Position numbers and translations under genes: made by a program. From Candidatus Delongbacteria bacterium (lineage in GTDB: Bacteria; CAIWAD01), in assembly GCA_020634015.1 (NCBI GenBank), contig JACKCN010000002.1:558001-622000 (forward strand): a stretch of 64,000 nucleotides of DNA, given 5' to 3'. Position 1 is the stretch's first letter. Every line of letters starts with the position of its first letter. The notes under the pieces were generated by a model that saw nothing but the letters and a program-made list of their open reading frames with translations, had not been told where the DNA came from and did not search any database. This document shows, one piece after another, positions 60,896-64,000 of this stretch.

Positions 60896-63478
60896 TTGCA
60901 GACCAGTCAGGAACACGGAACCGAACCGAATCTCCAGGGCACCGGCATGTTCAACTCGGACAGGCTCCGGGCCGGTGCCGACCAGAATGATGTGTCAGGA
61001 CTGGAGTGCACGCTCGAACGCTCGCTGCGCTCGCGCATTTCTTTGCTGGAGGCCGAACTGCGGGCTCTGCGCGGGCGCGGATCCACGGATCCGCTGGGTC
61101 TGCTGGACAGTCTGGAGGACCGGACCCTCTCCGACGGCGACCAATACCTGATTCAGATCCGTCGCCATCTCGCCAGCCGGGACAGTTTTCTCTCGGCCCT
61201 GTTCAACGATGCCCCCGAGGCGATTCTGCTGAGTGACAGCCAGGGCATCATTCTGGACGTCAATCCCGGGGCTGCCGAGCTGTACGGATACACGCGCGAA
61301 CAGCTGATCGGCCAGCCCGCGTCGATCCTGGATGCCCACGGGGCCGGCGAACTCTTCAAGCAGGTCTGGGAAGAACTGACCCGCGTGGGCAGTGTATCCA
61401 TCGAAGGCGAGGACCGCCGCGGCGACGGCAGCCTGATCCATGTGGAAACCCGCATGCGGCGCCTGGTGGTCGGCGAATCGGTCTGGTATCTGGCCTTCGT
61501 GCGTGACATCACCTCGCGCGTGCGCGCCCTGCGTGAGCTGGAGCGCAGCAAGGAACGCTACCGCAACCTGATCGAGAACAGCAACGAATCGGTCTGGCGA
61601 CTGGAACTGGTTCCGGGTGTTCCCACCTCCCTGCCCGTGGCCGAGCAGGTGGATCGCATCCTGCGCCAGGCCGTGCTCGCCGAATGCAACGACCGCTGCG
61701 CGCAGGACTATGGACACAGCAGTGCCCTGCAGGTGGAAGGCAGTCACTACCGTTCCCTGCTGGAATCCCCGGAACGGATCCGGCCCCTGCTGTCCCATTT
61801 CGTCGAGAACGGACATCGGATGGTCAACCGGTTGGTCTGCAACCGCAACCGTCCGGGCAGTGTGCGCTGGTGGCAGAACAATGCGGTGGGCGTGATCGAG
61901 AATGGACGACTGGTCCGCATCTGGGGCAGCCATCAGGATGTGACCGAGGCCGAAAGCCTGCGCCAGAAGCTGGTGGAGAGCGAAGCGATGGCCCGTGCCG
62001 TGGCCGACATGGCACCGGTCGGCATCTTCCGCCGCTCTCTGGACGGCCAGGTGACCTATGCCAATCCTCAGGCCGAACGGATCACGGGCCTGTCGCTGGG
62101 GCCCCAGACCGCTCGCCAGTTCGCGCGGAACGTTCACGAGGAAGACCGCGAGCGACTGGACCAGAGCTGGAAGCGCATGCTGGCCACCGGCGAACCCTTT
62201 CGCGAGGAGCATCGACTGCGCCGTCAGGATGGCAGCGAAGTCTGCGTGATCGGCGAGGTGCGGCCCGTGCTGGACGAGAATGGTGAGACATCGAGTTGGG
62301 TGGGCACCCTGACCGACATCACCGAGAACCGCCGGCGTGACACGGAAATGCTCAAGATGCAGAAGCTGGAATCCGTGGGGACTCTGGCCGGCGGCATTGC
62401 CCATGATTTCAACAATCTGCTGACCGGCATCCTGGGATCGGTGTCGCTGGCCCAGGCGTTGCTGCCTTCGGGCAGCGGACGACTGGCCGAGGTGCTCTGC
62501 GAAGCCGAGAAATCCTGCGACCGGGCCGCCAGACTGACTCAGCAACTGCTCACCTTCTCGCGCGGGGGCGCGCCCGTGACACATCCCCTGAAACTGACCG
62601 AGCTGATAAAGGAAACCCTGCGCTTCAGTCTGCGCGGCATGGAGACACGGCTGCAATTCGACCTACCCGAATCCCTGCCCGAAGTCCAGGGCGACGAAGG
62701 GCAGCTCTACCAGGTGCTGCACAATCTGGTGAGCAACTCGATCGATGCGATGGAAGGCAAGGGCACCCTGAGGGTCAGCGCGTGTCTCAGCGGCCCCAAC
62801 TGCGTGCTGCCCCCGGGTCTTGCGCCCGGCCAGTGGGTCCGGGTGCGCTTCCAGGACACGGGACCGGGCATTCCGGGCGAGCGGGCGGCCCAGATCTTCG
62901 ACCCCTATTTCACCACCAAGGAAATGGGCAATGGGCTGGGCCTGGCCACGTCCTATTCGATCATCAAGAAACACGGGGGACTGCTGCGCTTCGAGCCCAG
63001 CGTGGGTCCCGGAGCCTGTTTCGAGTTCTGGCTGCCCGTGGCCGGCAACGGAACCGAGACGGCCGGTTCGGGCGCGTCCACGCCCAGCGGCAATCTGGCC
63101 CGCGTGCTGGTCATGGACGACGAAGCCACCATTCGTGGTCTGATGAAGGACCTGCTGCAGGTGCTGGGCTGCGAAGCCGACACGGTGCCCGACGGGGCCA
63201 GCCTGATCGAGAAGCTGGAAGCCGTGAAACGCATGGGGAACGACTACGACCTGATCTTCATGGATCTGACCGTGCCGGGCGGCATGGGGGGACGCGAGGC
63301 CGCGCGCATCATCAGCAGCCGCTGGCCCGAGCAGCGCATGGTGGTGATGAGCGGCTATTCCGATGACCCGGTGATGGCCCAGCATGCGGCTTTCGGGTTC
63401 GAGAACCGCCTCAGCAAGCCCTTCCAGCTGGATCAGTTGCGACGCGTGCTGGGAAACATCGAGAAGACCGTGCACTGA
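60896..63478 (+). CDS. PAS-domain hybrid sensor histidine kinase with receiver domain
   Basis: 860 residues from TTG 60896, chosen for AGGAGG 4 bases upstream; the frame is open to 60827 but lacks an RBS there. Soluble. After an N-terminal coiled coil there are three PAS-type domains: PEAILLSDSQGIILDVNPGA, a second near YRNLIENSNESVW, and a third near APVGIFRRSLDGQVTYANPQ. HisKA: phospho-His in GGIAHDFNNLL. HATPase: N-box HNLVSNSIDAM, G1 DTGPGIP, F box FDPYFTTKEMGNGLGLA. C-terminal REC: VMDDEA, phospho-Asp in LIFMDLTVPGG, Lys in LSKPF. No cognate regulator nearby, so output is unknown. Confidence 0.92.
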   Translation: MQTSQEHGTEPNLQGTGMFNSDRLRAGADQNDVSGLECTLERSLRSRISLLEAELRALRGRGSTDPLGLLDSLEDRTLSDGDQYLIQIRRHLASRDSFLSALFNDAPEAILLSDSQGIILDVNPGAAELYGYTREQLIGQPASILDAHGAGELFKQVWEELTRVGSVSIEGEDRRGDGSLIHVETRMRRLVVGESVWYLAFVRDITSRVRALRELERSKERYRNLIENSNESVWRLELVPGVPTSLPVAEQVDRILRQAVLAECNDRCAQDYGHSSALQVEGSHYRSLLESPERIRPLLSHFVENGHRMVNRLVCNRNRPGSVRWWQNNAVGVIENGRLVRIWGSHQDVTEAESLRQKLVESEAMARAVADMAPVGIFRRSLDGQVTYANPQAERITGLSLGPQTARQFARNVHEEDRERLDQSWKRMLATGEPFREEHRLRRQDGSEVCVIGEVRPVLDENGETSSWVGTLTDITENRRRDTEMLKMQKLESVGTLAGGIAHDFNNLLTGILGSVSLAQALLPSGSGRLAEVLCEAEKSCDRAARLTQQLLTFSRGGAPVTHPLKLTELIKETLRFSLRGMETRLQFDLPESLPEVQGDEGQLYQVLHNLVSNSIDAMEGKGTLRVSACLSGPNCVLPPGLAPGQWVRVRFQDTGPGIPGERAAQIFDPYFTTKEMGNGLGLATSYSIIKKHGGLLRFEPSVGPGACFEFWLPVAGNGTETAGSGASTPSGNLARVLVMDDEATIRGLMKDLLQVLGCEADTVPDGASLIEKLEAVKRMGNDYDLIFMDLTVPGGMGGREAARIISSRWPEQRMVVMSGYSDDPVMAQHAAFGFENRLSKPFQLDQLRRVLGNIEKTVH

Positions 63479-63510
63479 GCGGCGCGATTTCCTGACAGCT
63501 GTCTGTTCCA

Positions 63511-63549
63511 ACAGCCCGCCGCGCGTTCCACGAGACGCCGGCGGGCTGT
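63511..63549 (+). terminator. Possible terminator of the histidine-kinase gene
   Basis: 11-bp stem ACAGCCCGCCG/CGGCGGGCTGT with a 17-base loop, 33 bases after the stop. Only TTCT-type weak U content follows. Confidence 0.4.
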
Positions 63550-63618
63550 CGGCGTTCTCCGCGTCCCCTTGCCATGCCAGTGCCGGAGCCATTTCTCCCC
63601 GCATGGGCATTGGCCGGC

Positions 63619-63647
63619 TTGCAGGGCAGTGCGCGGGCATGTTTATT
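63619..63647 (+). promoter_or_regulatory. Possible promoter of the last gene
   Basis: TTGCAG and TTTATT with 17-base spacing, about 95 bases upstream of the ATG at 63743. Confidence 0.4.
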
Positions 63648-63742
63648 GCTTCTCATCGTCTGTCGCGAAGCGCTTGATCCCGAATGATTCCCAACGACGT
63701 CCATGGACCGCCGCCGGTGGTCCCGAACACATACGAGGCCCC

Positions 63743-64000
63743 ATGACCGCCATCCGTTCCTTCCTGAGTCCCGCTGCGCTGCTGTTGACCATGGGCCTGC
63801 CCCTGCTGACCTCCGCCTCGGGCGACGCTCTGGTCCCCTGGCGCGACCTGCCCCAGGCAAGCTGGCGCATGGATCTCAATCGCCAACCGCAGGCCGGCCC
63901 GGTCTGGCAGCAGTTTCTGGCCAGCAATCCCGGTTTCCGGATCATGGACTGGGACCGCCACAAGGCAGCCCCCCACCGGGTGATCGGCGGCAAGCTGGCC
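63743..64000 (+). CDS. Start of a secreted protein, 3' truncated by the window
   Basis: 86 codons before the window ends, in frame to the last base. ACGAGG precedes the ATG. Signal peptide MTAIRSFLSPAALLLTMGLP with cleavage near SASG. The mature start contains SWRMDLNRQPQAGPVWQQFL and ends within HKAAPHRVIGGKLA. The pattern resembles the propeptide start of large secreted peptidases of FCB bacteria, but too little is present to assign a family. Confidence 0.65.
   Translation, partial: MTAIRSFLSPAALLLTMGLPLLTSASGDALVPWRDLPQASWRMDLNRQPQAGPVWQQFLASNPGFRIMDWDRHKAAPHRVIGGKLA

Overview
The window is about 64 kb of high-GC, gene-dense bacterial chromosome, almost certainly from an uncultivated lineage. 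It carries a GWxTD-domain protein, a secreted protein ending in an FlgD-like WPNPFNP domain, many signal-peptide proteins with beta-helix or beta-propeller folds, and a 29-codon AURKAIP1/COX24-type ribosomal gene. Together these point to the FCB superphylum or its neighbours (Delongbacteria-, Eisenbacteria- or KSB-like). The phylum cannot be fixed from the sequence alone. No rRNA, CRISPR array, phage or insertion sequence was found.

Layout. 1-16.6 kb is housekeeping on the + strand: rlmD (cut by the window edge), hldA-type kinase, comF-like, an MltD-like lytic transglycosylase with five LysM repeats, HU, the tiny ribosomal protein, then after a terminator a tightly overlapping run xseA-xseB-nadK-ftsY-rimO-GWxTD-ldcA. 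A promoter inside the end of ldcA serves tpiA-secG. tRNA-Leu(GAG) with a terminator, a TPR protein and a carboxymuconolactone-decarboxylase-like protein follow.

16.7-27 kb is a region of secreted proteins built on a tandem duplication of about 4.5 kb. An endonuclease I gene is followed by a convergent beta-helix gene. The segment from the 3' end of the endonuclease gene through the beta-helix gene and its upstream region is then repeated, leaving an endonuclease remnant and a second beta-helix gene before purL.

27-42.6 kb: purL, a TamB/AsmA/YdbH-like envelope protein, a YdbL-like lipoprotein, a giant secreted TolB/TPR/CHAT protein, a VOC protein and an ATP-grasp protein. The last three contain seven single-base indels within 1.9 kb, all in G or C runs, so the consensus is probably poor there.

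43.8-49.2 kb is the most unusual locus: five genes joined by 1-4 base start/stop overlaps, namely a cysteine-rich secreted protein, a PqqD-like protein, an ATP-grasp ligase, a fold-type III PLP decarboxylase, and a urea-transporter-like membrane domain fused to an M23 peptidase. It looks like a synthesis, export and envelope-processing pathway for an amine-containing product. The product is unknown.

49.3-64 kb: secreted proteins, a seven-heme cytochrome, a highly structured divergent intergenic region, a saccharopine-dehydrogenase-like gene coupled to an adenylate cyclase/AAA/TPR regulator, a PAS hybrid histidine kinase, and the start of another secreted protein.
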